Source: Gracilariopsis chorda (Eukaryota; Rhodophyta; Florideophyceae; Gracilariales; Gracilariaceae). Taken from it: a stretch of 33,029 nt of DNA. The notes under the pieces are model-generated. The model saw nothing but the letters and a program-made list of their open reading frames with translations, was not told the DNA's origin and searched no databases. The stretch spans positions 1 through 33,029 of the forward strand of contig NBIV01000492.1 of NCBI GenBank assembly GCA_003194525.1, written 5' to 3'. Shown piece by piece: positions 9,161-17,351 of the stretch. The translations under genes were made by a program, and so were the position numbers. The stretch's first letter is position 1, and each line of letters begins with the position of its first letter.

Positions 9161-10443
9161 CCATCGATCTAATAACGCCGTGGGGTGACAAACTTGCACC
9201 ATGGGTAGATGAGGCTACCATGAAGGCTCAGGTCTCGCATGCGAGTGAGTTAGGCATAGAACATCCATCAAACCTCTTCGAAAAAACAGGAGTTATGAGA
9301 AAAGTGGGTGAGATCAAAAGAATCTCGTTGGATATTCTTCTGGAGTCCACACCGTCTATCTGGTCTTCCAGTATCTCATCGCTACAACAGGGGCACGTGA
9401 TTTCACTTTTCGAGAAACTACGACATTATGCACTGCAATGGGCAGGGCATGGAGTACATTCAATTCGTGCGAGAGCATTGGATAAAACAGGGGGTACAGA
9501 TATTGACGAAGAGTGGTGGTGTTTTCTATCCAACGCAAACAAAGCATCAATTTTGGATACAAAATCAACAGCGGGCGAGAACCAAAGTATTCGTACCGAG
9601 AACATATATGTATCTCTTTTCAAGCCTCTTGACGACAATTTGTCTCCAGAATGCTTAGAAGTTGCAAACGACATTATAATGAGAATGCATGAAAGTTTTT
9701 CATACTACAAAAAGAATCCCCGAATCAGTGAAAAGAATCGAAGGGTGAATCAATATGTAGATGAAATACTAGACTTATGGGAGCGATACGAATCTATAGA
9801 GCTTCATCAAATAGAGAGCTTCGCTCTTCCAGATTACCTCACTCGGAATACAAGAGGGTTCGAGAGTGAGCAATTGAATTTGAAGTTACTCCCACCTGCA
9901 GTTATGGGCTTGACAGATCTTGAAGGATTCTCCAATGTTCGCACAAGCGGGAGTACCTTGATCATTTCTGTTCCGTTCGGTTTGCATTTTATGCATTCAA
10001 CACAGTTCGAAATTGAACCGGGTCAGTCGACAAAGAGTTTGAAGCCATCACGCCCCTCACCATTCTACTCACCAACTGACAATGTGTTCGCGAAGAACAT
10101 CTCACACGCTTCTATTCCCGCCATTTCTGTTCTATGTCACAGGCACGGCTTGGACGCAACTGACGTTGGTCTGCTAAAAGACCTCATCATCATCTTTCTA
10201 GATCGGCTTTCTGCCAGAGACCGAAGCCATTACTCACAGGACAACATGTGGTACCGTCCGAGAGCAGAACGCCGTGTTTTAGTTGGCAAACTTTCGTCTA
10301 TCCAACTCGGGTCTCAGTTCTCTTTCAATGTATTCCGCGTTTGGAAAGGTGGCGTCAGTCTTTATGCTACTGATGAGAACCTTAGCTTTGAGATATACAT
10401 TATTAACAAAGCTTCGGACGGGAGTGATGGAAAACATATGTGA
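9145..10443 (+). CDS. Fourth block of the BLTP1/Csf1-like locus
   Basis: This 432-codon open block is in a different frame from its neighbours and overlaps the end of the previous block by 16 bases. It contains DLITPWGDKLAPWVDEA near its start, a helix-rich middle (KNRRVNQYVDEILDLWERYESIELHQIE) and later strand-rich parts (STLIISVPFGLHF; RRVLVGKLSSIQLGSQFSFNVF). I know no domain for it beyond its position in the locus. It ends at tandem stops TGATAA (10441-10446). A pyrimidine-rich sequence ending TTTTAGCAG (10473-10483) follows directly, so an intron of about 30-45 bases may separate it from the next block, but I found no donor site that keeps the frame well. Only the first 100 bases are present in copy B. 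Confidence 0.5.
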   Translation: MLPEMTIDLITPWGDKLAPWVDEATMKAQVSHASELGIEHPSNLFEKTGVMRKVGEIKRISLDILLESTPSIWSSSISSLQQGHVISLFEKLRHYALQWAGHGVHSIRARALDKTGGTDIDEEWWCFLSNANKASILDTKSTAGENQSIRTENIYVSLFKPLDDNLSPECLEVANDIIMRMHESFSYYKKNPRISEKNRRVNQYVDEILDLWERYESIELHQIESFALPDYLTRNTRGFESEQLNLKLLPPAVMGLTDLEGFSNVRTSGSTLIISVPFGLHFMHSTQFEIEPGQSTKSLKPSRPSPFYSPTDNVFAKNISHASIPAISVLCHRHGLDATDVGLLKDLIIIFLDRLSARDRSHYSQDNMWYRPRAERRVLVGKLSSIQLGSQFSFNVFRVWKGGVSLYATDENLSFEIYIINKASDGSDGKHM

Positions 10444-10483
10444 TAAATTGGTATCAACTCCACTTAATGTCTTCTTTTAGCAG

Positions 10484-11599
10484 GACTCCTCTGACATATA
10501 TCTAGCTTTCACTGACGCCGAAGAAATCGCAACAAAACGTAAGAACCACCAAGAAAGCCGCATCAAGCTTCTGCATCATGAAGAAGTCAAATCTTTTGGA
10601 ATGGACTCTGAGAATACGGGACGTATCGGTCAAAGCAGGTCAATGGATTTTACATTCAGAAACATATCTGTGAGACTCAGTGGACATGAGATACTGCATA
10701 TTAATATCTTTCTCTGTAAGAGCGGTTCTTGTGCAGCCTCGTCGAATTCTGGAGCGCAACGCGGTGATGAAACAATTGTGAAAGCAGCTTTTGGTGTAAC
10801 AACAATCTTCATGACAGATAGTATTGCAGCTGATGCTCTAAGAGTGGTATCCGAAGTTGCCTCATTTGTAGGAAGAACTACGACGCTCTTCCCAATGCTC
10901 AAACAAGACATCGAAGAGAAAGCTGATGCTGGAGGGAGTTCTTTCACGTTTTCTTCTTCGGTTCCTGACAAGGGCGAGGATGTCAACGGCCAGTTGAGAT
11001 CTGCCACACGACGGCCATCTGAGTACTACAGAGCGTCTGGAGACCATCACAGGAAACAGGGTCATGATCGTACAGTGACGCTTAGCCCCTATGCATACAC
11101 GTCCACCGTTAGAAATATGTCAAGCCCCCGTTGGTCTGTTAGACAATCGAAACACAATTTGATGAGCTTGGACAAAGCAGTGCCCAGTTCGAACTCAGGA
11201 ACAGGTGCTTTCCGACGTGTGCCATCTACACCATCGCCTACGTTTCGAATTCCTAATCGTTACGGATCACAACAAATTGAACGCACAGACAAACCGATCA
11301 ACAGTTCGCGATCAAGACAATATCGTGAGGCTAGGGAATATATGTCCCATTTTCTGTCTGATATTACGGCTAATACCAGTGCATCTCCCCGACAAGAGCA
11401 CACAGACAGTGCTGAAACAACAGATTATCAAGTTGTTGCAGTCATTACTGCAGGGGAAACAGGTCCACCACGAAAGCGCGCGAAACGTATGATCCCGAAG
11501 ACGATTGTACCGCCGGCATTCAGAGCAACATCGAAGGTACCCAATGCACTACCTGACAAGAGAAATCCGTTCTCTATTGCTGCTAGAGAAGAGTTTTGA
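10484..11599 (+). CDS. Fifth block of the BLTP1/Csf1-like locus
   Basis: The frame opens right after TTTTAGCAG at 10483 (DSSDIYLAFTDAEE), and its first ATG is at 10601. The early part is strand-like (FTFRNISVRLSGHEILHINIFL). Residues from about 10980 on are polar and disordered-looking, rich in Ser, Arg and Thr, ending in a basic run (RKRAKRMIPK). This looks like a long linker between groove segments. TGA at 11597 stops it, and the same frame continues open for another 960 bases. A perfect donor-like GTAAGT lies at 11603 and an acceptor-like CCTACCGTCAG at about 11753-11763, but the stop precedes the donor, so splicing alone would not remove it. Confidence 0.5.
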   Translation, partial: DSSDIYLAFTDAEEIATKRKNHQESRIKLLHHEEVKSFGMDSENTGRIGQSRSMDFTFRNISVRLSGHEILHINIFLCKSGSCAASSNSGAQRGDETIVKAAFGVTTIFMTDSIAADALRVVSEVASFVGRTTTLFPMLKQDIEEKADAGGSSFTFSSSVPDKGEDVNGQLRSATRRPSEYYRASGDHHRKQGHDRTVTLSPYAYTSTVRNMSSPRWSVRQSKHNLMSLDKAVPSSNSGTGAFRRVPSTPSPTFRIPNRYGSQQIERTDKPINSSRSRQYREAREYMSHFLSDITANTSASPRQEHTDSAETTDYQVVAVITAGETGPPRKRAKRMIPKTIVPPAFRATSKVPNALPDKRNPFSIAAREEF

Positions 11600-12702
11600 G
11601 GGGTAAGTTTCCCAGATCGAAAGGGAAGAGAACAAACTGTATCGTCTAAGAACGGACGCCGATCACAGCTTGTTCGTCCTGGTGGGCATGGGCACAGAAA
11701 GCGACTTTGTCTTGTTCTCAAACCCAAACCCATAATTTTCCCAAAGACTTTTCCTACCGTCAGTATGTTTCTATCATTCAAGAAGGTTGAGATGCAATAC
11801 TTCCGGGGAGGAGGTACGTCCAGAAGGAAGCAAGTAAGAACAAAGAACTTGAAGGATGCCGGTGTGCTTTTCGTTATGAATCAAACCCGGTTGACTCTGA
11901 AGTCTTCTGCAAATGGAATGTGTTCAGTAGTTCTGACAGCATCTTCATCGGAATTAAGGTCTTCCAATGACCCCAAATGTGTGCTGGCCGGGGCGATTTC
12001 TCGATTTGGAATGACAGCAAGCATTGTGCAAGGTCCGTTTCCTCACAGTTTACCGAAGCTTATCGCATCTACTCGGATTTCTAAGTTCATAGCTACTCTT
12101 CATGCACGAGACTTGCAAGCAGTCCTTAAGTTTCGTGAAGACTTTAAGGAAGACCTGAAGGGCGTTCTGGCTGTGTTTGTAACAACAAAGCATTCAGTCT
12201 CCGAAATGGCTCGTGCAACCAGATTGATGACACCTACATCAGTTGGTCTGAAAGCTCTATTCTCAACACTGGCTGTTGATTTGCTCTTCGAGGATTCCAG
12301 AGTCGTTCTAACAGGGTTCCATCCGAAGGATACTTCGATGAGTGTAACATACTTGCTTGACGGATTATTCTTCTCAGCTGTCACGTCTGAGGCAGACAGC
12401 GCTGCTTTACTACTTGGATTGAGACTATACGGCCACGGACTGCGTTTGGCCGCACAGACAGGGGGCGCCGCAGAAGTGCTGCGACTCCCACGCTTGTATG
12501 CTCGTGGAGCTGAGTGGAGAGAATCGATTGATTTAGATGCTGGTGATGTTTTATTTCATTATTAGGAACAGAGGGAGAGAGTTAACCTGCTTCATTTTAT
12601 TACATTCGTACGCAATTCACTGCAATATTGGGCTCTACAACTGGCCAACCCTTCACAGACATTGGCAGTTGAGCTCTTGTGGCATACTCGTAGCATATTC
12701 TG
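11600..12702 (+). CDS. Last blocks of the BLTP1/Csf1-like locus
   Basis: This is the same frame as the previous block. From 11600 it reads GVSFPDRKGREQTV and continues to an ATG at 11765 and a strand-rich domain (GMTASIVQGPFPHSLPKL; KFIATLHARDLQAVLKFREDFKEDL; RVVLTGFHPKDTSMSVTYLLDGLFFSAV). A TAG at 12563-12565 interrupts it, but the frame then stays open for 45 more codons (NLLHFITFVRNSLQYWALQLA) to TGA near 12702. The helical tail after a single stop repeats the pattern seen elsewhere in the locus. The transposon-like element begins just downstream, about 40 bases later, so the 3' end of the gene may have been cut by that insertion. Confidence 0.45.
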
Positions 12703-12744
12703 ATAGGTTGTAGTTCTGTTTAAAAATAGTTACATGCAACGAAT

Positions 12745-12902
12745 GGCGTACACCCACTCCTGCTACAAAACTAACTGCACTGGCGTACCGCCCAAAGGCG
12801 TACGCCACTTGCCGATTTCCTCAATACTACCATAATGCTCATTCTGTCACATTGGTACGCCATTTATTGTAAGATAGCACTATGTTTGCACATTGGTACG
12901 CC
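12745..12902. repeat. Left cluster of GGCGTAC/GTACGCC motifs
   Basis: Exact heptamers at 12745-12751, 12782-12788, 12797-12806 (a full palindrome GGCGTACGCC), 12855-12861 and 12896-12902. The last two sit in the same longer context, CATTGGTACGCCAT or ATTGGTACGCCAT. The orientation flips within the cluster. Confidence 0.85.
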
Positions 12903-12916
12903 ATCTGCTGCACTAA

Positions 12917-13309
12917 AATTTTGCTAGGGATACACCAGCGCCGCTGGGAAATACCCACACCCCTCTTGGGGAAAAAGGCGGCCAAGCTGCAGTCGAAGCT
13001 TTAAGCCCTGGCTTGCAAGCACCGGAAACGCCTCCCGTCTTTGACGGAATCAAAGCCCCCGCTACGGGGAATAATTTGCGCCAACCCCCGCACCGCTGCG
13101 GCGAAGAACCGAGAAACTCGGGAATAACGCGCGCCATCGCACGCTCGAAACCGGTCGTACCGGACGCTGCTCCTCCTCACGGAGATGGTGCACTGCGCTC
13201 AGCGGCAATGCCCCTGAAAAGGGTGTCATCGGCACCTGCCCAGAACCCCCCAAAGGGGAATTTTGACCAAAATACCGGTGTACCGGAGTTAGCCCCAGGC
13301 AACCCGTGA
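12917..13309 (+). CDS. Upstream part of the chromodomain ORF, no ATG seen
   Basis: The frame is open from 12917 to TGA 13307-13309 and is the same frame as the chromodomain ORF. Only 33 bases separate the TGA from the ATG at 13343, and they contain no other stop. The peptide is rich in Pro, Gly and Ala (PLGN, PLGEKGG, APATGNN, PKGNF) and looks disordered, like a degenerate low-complexity gag-type or linker region. There is no recognisable domain and no ATG start. It may be the decayed 5' part of the same protein, or its codons may simply stay open because of high GC content. The dispersed mini-hairpins described separately dictate much of the peptide composition here. Confidence 0.35.
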   Translation, partial: NFARDTPAPLGNTHTPLGEKGGQAAVEALSPGLQAPETPPVFDGIKAPATGNNLRQPPHRCGEEPRNSGITRAIARSKPVVPDAAPPHGDGALRSAAMPLKRVSSAPAQNPPKGNFDQNTGVPELAPGNP

Positions 13310-14065
13310 GTAGCCGAGGACACCACGGCATCGCCGGAACGTATGGTGCAAAGCGCTCGTGCGCCTGCCAGGGAGGCGGTTTGCCACCCAATCACCGTGT
13401 CGCACGGGACCCCCCAGGGGATTGTGGAAATGCCGATCCCGCAGGAGCGGTCATCTTCCCGCAAACTCGCGGTTCGTGAGCTCAACCGCGAAGGCGGAGC
13501 CCAAGTCCCCCGCCGACTGGCGGTTCGCCCGGCCTACCGTGAAGACGGGAACAACGACACCCCAATGGGGAATGACTTGCCGGGGAAAACCGTGACACCA
13601 CACACACTCTTGAGGGATATTTTCCCGCATGAGCAGCGGCCACTAGGACAGCGCACGGCAACGTCGGAGTTATCGCCGAACACCCTGCTAAGGGACATTA
13701 TACCGCACAGCGGGCAGCCCTCGCAAGGGAGTACAACCACCACCCGGCACGGCAGGCAGGTCTACGAACGAGAGTTCGTAGTAGACCGACTTGTCGGACA
13801 CACCTGGAACCAGGATGGTATTCTACAATACCGCGTCCGCTGGTACGGGTACGACCCCAGTGGGGATACGTGGGAGCCAATTGAACACCTCCCACGGTCG
13901 CAGGTTCTGCGATACCACCGTCAGACGGGAACTGCAGACCCAGCCACGCTGGTTAATGCCCAAGTTGGGTAACGTTGCCACGCGAGCGGAGAGCGAAAGG
14001 AAAGGATAACAAGGCAAAGTCCGTCGAAGACGGGGAACTCAACCGAGAAGCACCGTTCTAAACGG
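12960..14065. repeat. Dispersed family of micro-hairpins (5-bp arms, 3-4 base loops)
   Basis: Seen directly. Perfect small inverted repeats occur at 12960-12971 (CCCC/GGGG), 13035-13047 (CCGTC/GACGG), 13057-13069 (CCCCG/CGGGG), 13093-13101, 13109-13121 (CCGAG/CTCGG), 13151-13163 (CCGGT/ACCGG), 13173-13184, 13248-13258, 13275-13286, 13412-13420, 13468-13490 (7-bp arms), 13510-13523 (CCGCC/GGCGG), 13537-13548, 13560-13570, 13918-13928, 14021-14033 and 14053-14065. Most loops are 3 bases, and the right arm is often followed by GAA or GGAA. They fall in different reading frames, so amino-acid repetition does not explain them. They are absent from the flanking DNA at this density. Confidence 0.8.
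13343..13972 (+). CDS. Chromodomain protein, probably retroelement-derived
   Basis: This 209-residue ORF starts with ATG. Residues 1-138 are polar and low-complexity, with a near-repeat (TLLRDIFPHEQ and TLLRDIIPHSG, about residues 89-120). Residues 141-193 form a chromodomain: YEREFVVDRLVGH, then YRVRWYGY and DTWEPIEHL. The aromatic-cage positions are present (F145, W167, Y170), as is the TWEP motif. Such domains bind methylated histone tails and, at the C-terminus of chromovirus integrases, direct insertion to heterochromatin. Here no integrase precedes it. It could be a fragment of a Ty3/gypsy polyprotein or a protein encoded by the surrounding GGCGTAC element. Confidence 0.8.
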   Translation: MVQSARAPAREAVCHPITVSHGTPQGIVEMPIPQERSSSRKLAVRELNREGGAQVPRRLAVRPAYREDGNNDTPMGNDLPGKTVTPHTLLRDIFPHEQRPLGQRTATSELSPNTLLRDIIPHSGQPSQGSTTTTRHGRQVYEREFVVDRLVGHTWNQDGILQYRVRWYGYDPSGDTWEPIEHLPRSQVLRYHRQTGTADPATLVNAQVG

Positions 14066-14217
14066 GAAAGTTTATTCAGGGGAGCAGCTAGCTCCCCACA
14101 ATACTACACTACACTAACTGGCATAGCCAGGGAAAGAAGAACCAGGAAACTGGACCAGAGGTTTCACTCACCCCCATCGCCCTAGGAAACTTATAGTGCT
14201 ACAAATATGTGATTCAT

Positions 14218-14436
14218 GGCGTACATTTTTGTGCAATAAAAGGCGTACAAATCATGACTAGAGTGTACGCCATTGGTAGGATAGCTACAAATGGCGTTCT
14301 ATGTTCTATCTATTTTGGTGTATTTTTGGTACGGCAACCGTATTATTGCAACGAGTGTGCTGCAATATATTTCAGATGGCGTACGAAAGGCGTATTTAGC
14401 GAAATTTGTACGCCTAGTGTTCGCAATGGGTACGCC
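14218..14436. repeat. Right cluster of GGCGTAC/GTACGCC motifs
   Basis: Exact heptamers at 14218-14224, 14242-14248, 14265-14271, 14378-14384, 14408-14414 and 14430-14436, with a near-match at 14389. GTACGCCATTGGTAGG at 14265 echoes the left-cluster context. Both orientations occur. Confidence 0.85.
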
Positions 14437-14481
14437 TGATGTTCGCCAAGCAGTGAAAATTCGACATTTCAAAACTAACTG

Positions 14482-17351
14482 AAGGCGTTTGAAAACGTAG
14501 CCAGTTTGTAAGCAATTCGTCAGTTTTTGTCAACTAGTTAGATTCCTAACATTAAGCATTGAGCCACAAAGCTGGCACCGAAACGCTACGCTTTTGCTAT
14601 CTTCTTGCGCTCTGTGGACGACGGTTATGCTTCATGTTTATACATTTATTGTGTCATATAGCGTACAGACTGGTTCCTCAACCGTATTGTTAAACAGAAA
14701 TATAAACCTCTAAAATAACGGCCCAGGCCTCTCCGACTAAATCATTGACTCGAAAGCGACCCCTATAAGATTGAGTGAGTCTGTGTACGTTTGTGTGCCC
14801 AACGTGCCAGTAGCTCCAAAACTTCAGTGGTGTAGTCAAAGTAATCGTCTGCTAGGATGTCTGGAAAGAACAAGTCTGTCCATGTACTTTGCTTTCCACC
14901 CCTCGCGAATGAAAACCAGAATCAGTAATGTCACAACCCAAAGGCTCGCTGTTGCGCTCAAAGCCTACGTCCCTGTCGTTCTAGTAGTGTGCCGGTTGTT
15001 GCAGTAGTGATTGATACAGAAGGAATGGTACGTGCATGAGGCAATGTGTGTATCCGCATCCCAGCTCAGTAGAGCATGCTGGAGGTAGGCAGTTGCTTGA
15101 GCTTGAGCTTTACCCTATTGTGTGCGCAAGAAAACATGACGGGCGGAATGTATTGGGTGCAATGGAGACGGTAGATCTATATCAATTGAGAAGATAGCAT
15201 GAATGCCACATTTCTGAGACACCAGAGTTTGCGAGTGGTCAAGGTGACCGGTGCGCTGCGTGAGAAAGAATAATGGTAGGATGCAACACATTCATCATAT
15301 TTCCAGGATGATGTTGCCCATACATCAACAATGACAAAATGCGATAGAATACGGCAAAATGCCCGAATGTACATTATGCTAACGAAAGAATTTGAGCATC
15401 TTAAGCGAGATCCACGAATCCTTTGCCATGGAGTAATCAATAACGGTGATCTAAAGCGCCTGCCGCCTTTCAAAGTCGATGGAATGACCTGAAAATCCAA
15501 ACAGGTGCATAATATTCGCTCAGATACGGTTTCCGCACTCACACCTGATCAGATCAAGAAGCGTGTTCTTATGCTTTTCAAGAAGACTTGGGGTCTGGTA
15601 ATAGACAACTCGACCGCTTCCGCTGTTTGATTGACAATTAACTTGCGTGTGAATGCAAACTCGGGCATAGTAGTCAAGGAACTCGTCCAGTGCAACGGCT
15701 GTGGAACGCATTTCTGTCGCTGTAATTTCTTCTTCACACACTGTGAACCTAGCGCACAAGCAGACTCGACAAATCACACAGCTTGCTATTACGCCCAAAT
15801 CTTATGCTCGAGTCCTTTTGCGTGCCTTTCAGTGGTCCAATTAGGGATTGGAACAGCTTCCCGTTCACTGAACGTAAATGTGTATATCTTGATTCTTTGG
15901 ATGCTTCGCCTTGAACCTAGTCTTCCGCCAAAGGCTTACGATACCACAACGAGCTATCAATTAATTTTAGGTCTCAGAGTTGAAAGGCTGCACACCACCT
16001 GCAGATAGATATACGACCTGAGAAGAAGTCTCGATCCACTCATTGGTGTGTGTCAAGAGAGATAGGCTGAGATTGGCCAAGTGGTGAGGCAAGAGATACC
16101 AATTGAATGCAATGTGAGTTACAAATGCAAAGAGACGGCGGCAGAAAGGCAATAAGCATTCATAAACTCCACGTCGCGGTTTTCCTATGAATTGGTGACG
16201 GGATGCAGCAAGAGTTAATGCATTAACGTAGTGGTACAGAATGCGGCAGAAGGGTTGACAGAATACCGTGACGCGCAGGAAGACGCAGAAATAAGTAAGA
16301 CAGTGGGGACCCACTTTGTAAAAGCTGCAAATGCCATGGTACGGCTTCAAGCAACAAGCTGATGCCACGAAGTCTGAGAAAGGTGGAAACAATAATGCAT
16401 CAAAGCAGAGAAAGACAGAGAAGAATAAGAATGCAAGTGCGGCATGGCGTTCTCGTGGAAGCAACATAGCTCTCTGAGCTCCTGAGCTTGAGTAAGAATG
16501 CTTTCATATTGAAAGTGGCTAGTATACAGGTAGATGAAGGCCAAAAGTTGCGCTTAGACAGAGTGCTTGATGGTGGGATGGGGAAGTCTGTCGTGGAACG
16601 AAAGAGCTGGGAGACAGCACTTGATAAACCGAACCGTTCATTCATACGGATGCCACCTCCCTTCAATTATGCACCACGTGTACAGCGGGAGCCACGTTTG
16701 TAACGCATACATGCTGTTACTTTTGCATCATTGTAATGGTACTGTGAGTGGTATTTAAGGAGATAGGCACTTTCTTCCGAACGGGGTAGTAACGGCACGA
16801 TTGAAACGATCGTAGTGAACAGGGAAGGTATAAACGCGCGGTGTGCAGTAATCCTGAGGTGTTTCTCTTCACTAAGAAAAATATATCTCTCAGATGCAAG
16901 AAACACATTCTGCAACGAGGAACTGATCTAGATATGACTCCAGTTCCGGAGACATGGTTCACATGCTTGCCTGGTTGTATTCATCATGATGCTGATCCTC
17001 TCTTCTTCATGCCTGATTTGTTCTGGCAAGTTCTACTTCTCACTGCCTCATGGGGTTGACAAAAGAATTCAATGGTTACCACATATCACGCTTTCAATCA
17101 GAGGGCACTACTCCTAGCCGTAATTCTACGCATCTTTTCCTCACAACCCTGCCCACTCGATTCCTATGTTGCAGCCGTTCTACCCAGGCTTAAAGGATTC
17201 TGTTTCTTATATTAAAGTATAATAGGAGAACCAAGTCTGACTCAAGGTGCAGCCATGCCCCACTATTATAGCATGCAGTGTTGGACTCAAGACAAATTTA
17301 TCGTGATCCAAGGCAGGGATGTTCTCTTACTATGATCGGTTTCATAATCAT
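14482..17351. other. 2.9-kb stretch without an intact gene
   Basis: Only short open frames, none recognised, apart from the transposase relic at 15901-16039. Two minus-strand frames (15177-15542 and 15967-16467) share a loose FCRIL-x-H-[FY]-V motif with each other and might be further decayed transposase pieces, but the similarity is too weak to call. No tRNA or other RNA gene was seen. CACTAC at about 17105 and TAGTG-type words near 14980-15010 were checked as possible transposon ends, without a matching partner on the right side. Confidence 0.5.
15901..16039 (-). pseudogene. Relic of a Tnp2-type transposase
   Basis: The DNA aligns with 19275-19460 of the intact transposase gene (minus strand). 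Shared words include CTTGAACCTA, GAGCTATC, TTGAAAGGCTGCACACCA and CGACCTGAGAAGAAGTC. About 70 bases present in the intact gene (about 19373-19442) are missing. The translated motif is LSAGGVQPF where the intact gene has LSADGVQPF, so the presumed catalytic Asp is Gly. The remaining sequence is too diverged and short to be functional. It shows that a related element sat here earlier. Confidence 0.75.

Larger units (their letters stand above)
1..9245. repeat. Copy A of a large direct repeat (period about 23.8 kb)
   Basis: This stretch recurs in the same order and orientation at 23814-33029. Identity is very high, with long runs free of differences (for example most of 2200-2970 and 5000-5690). 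It contains the DDB1-like locus, the divergent intergenic region and the first part of the BLTP1-like locus. The first base of the window is already inside the repeat and the partner copy is cut by the window end, so the true repeat ends are not visible. Copy A is 29 bp longer than copy B over the matched stretch. Whether this is a tandem duplication, a circular molecule or an assembly overlap cannot be settled here. Confidence 0.97.
5934..12702 (+). pseudogene. BLTP1/Csf1-like bridge lipid-transfer protein locus, interrupted frame, copy A
   Basis: The family forms very long hydrophobic grooves that move lipids between membranes, anchored in the ER by an N-terminal helix. The N-terminus has that layout: a membrane helix (LAFVLWIIIVAIILPRFL), then SIYIYPFAGHAVAHSVRYT and ILQILWWRKS, comparable to the family's early beta-strand region ending in a tryptophan pair. 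Open blocks follow at 6002-7630, 7721-8311, 8504-9160, 9145-10443, 10601-11599 and 11765-12565, with an open tail to 12702. All but the 9145 block are in one frame, separated by isolated stops (TAG 7628, TGA 11597, TAG 12563) or short gaps. The best ATG, at 5934, is in another frame, and copy B shares this. Total length is about 2,200 codons, short of the roughly 3,000-5,000 aa family members. Short introns could explain some breaks, so pseudogene status is uncertain. Only the N-terminus supports the family call well. Confidence 0.6.
12745..14481. mobile_element. Chromodomain-encoding element bounded by GGCGTAC repeats
   Basis: A GC-rich core (about 12930-14065) lies between two AT-richer arms packed with GGCGTAC or its complement GTACGCC: five copies on the left and six on the right, in both orientations. 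Such clusters are typical of subterminal transposase-binding sites of DNA transposons. The 12-mer CAAAACTAACTG occurs at both sides (12766-12777 and 14470-14481) as a direct repeat. The core carries a chromodomain ORF, which in many eukaryotes belongs to chromovirus retroelements, but no integrase, reverse transcriptase or LTR is visible. It could be a non-autonomous element carrying a captured retroelement fragment. The boundaries are approximate. Confidence 0.6.

Noticed and set aside
12540..12565. 23-base intron GTGATG...ATTAG removing the TAG at 12563
   Set aside because: Splicing it shifts the frame into a stop seven codons later, so it does not rescue the open tail.
1709..12702. Stop-codon reassignment as explanation of the in-frame stops
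   Set aside because: All three stop codons interrupt the two loci, real frameshifts are also present, and the 983-aa, 571-aa and 209-aa ORFs of the same window run without internal stops and end normally.
15177..16467. Two minus-strand frames sharing a FCRIL-x-H motif as a tandem transposase duplication
   Set aside because: Similarity outside the 15901-16039 relic is too weak by eye to separate from chance.
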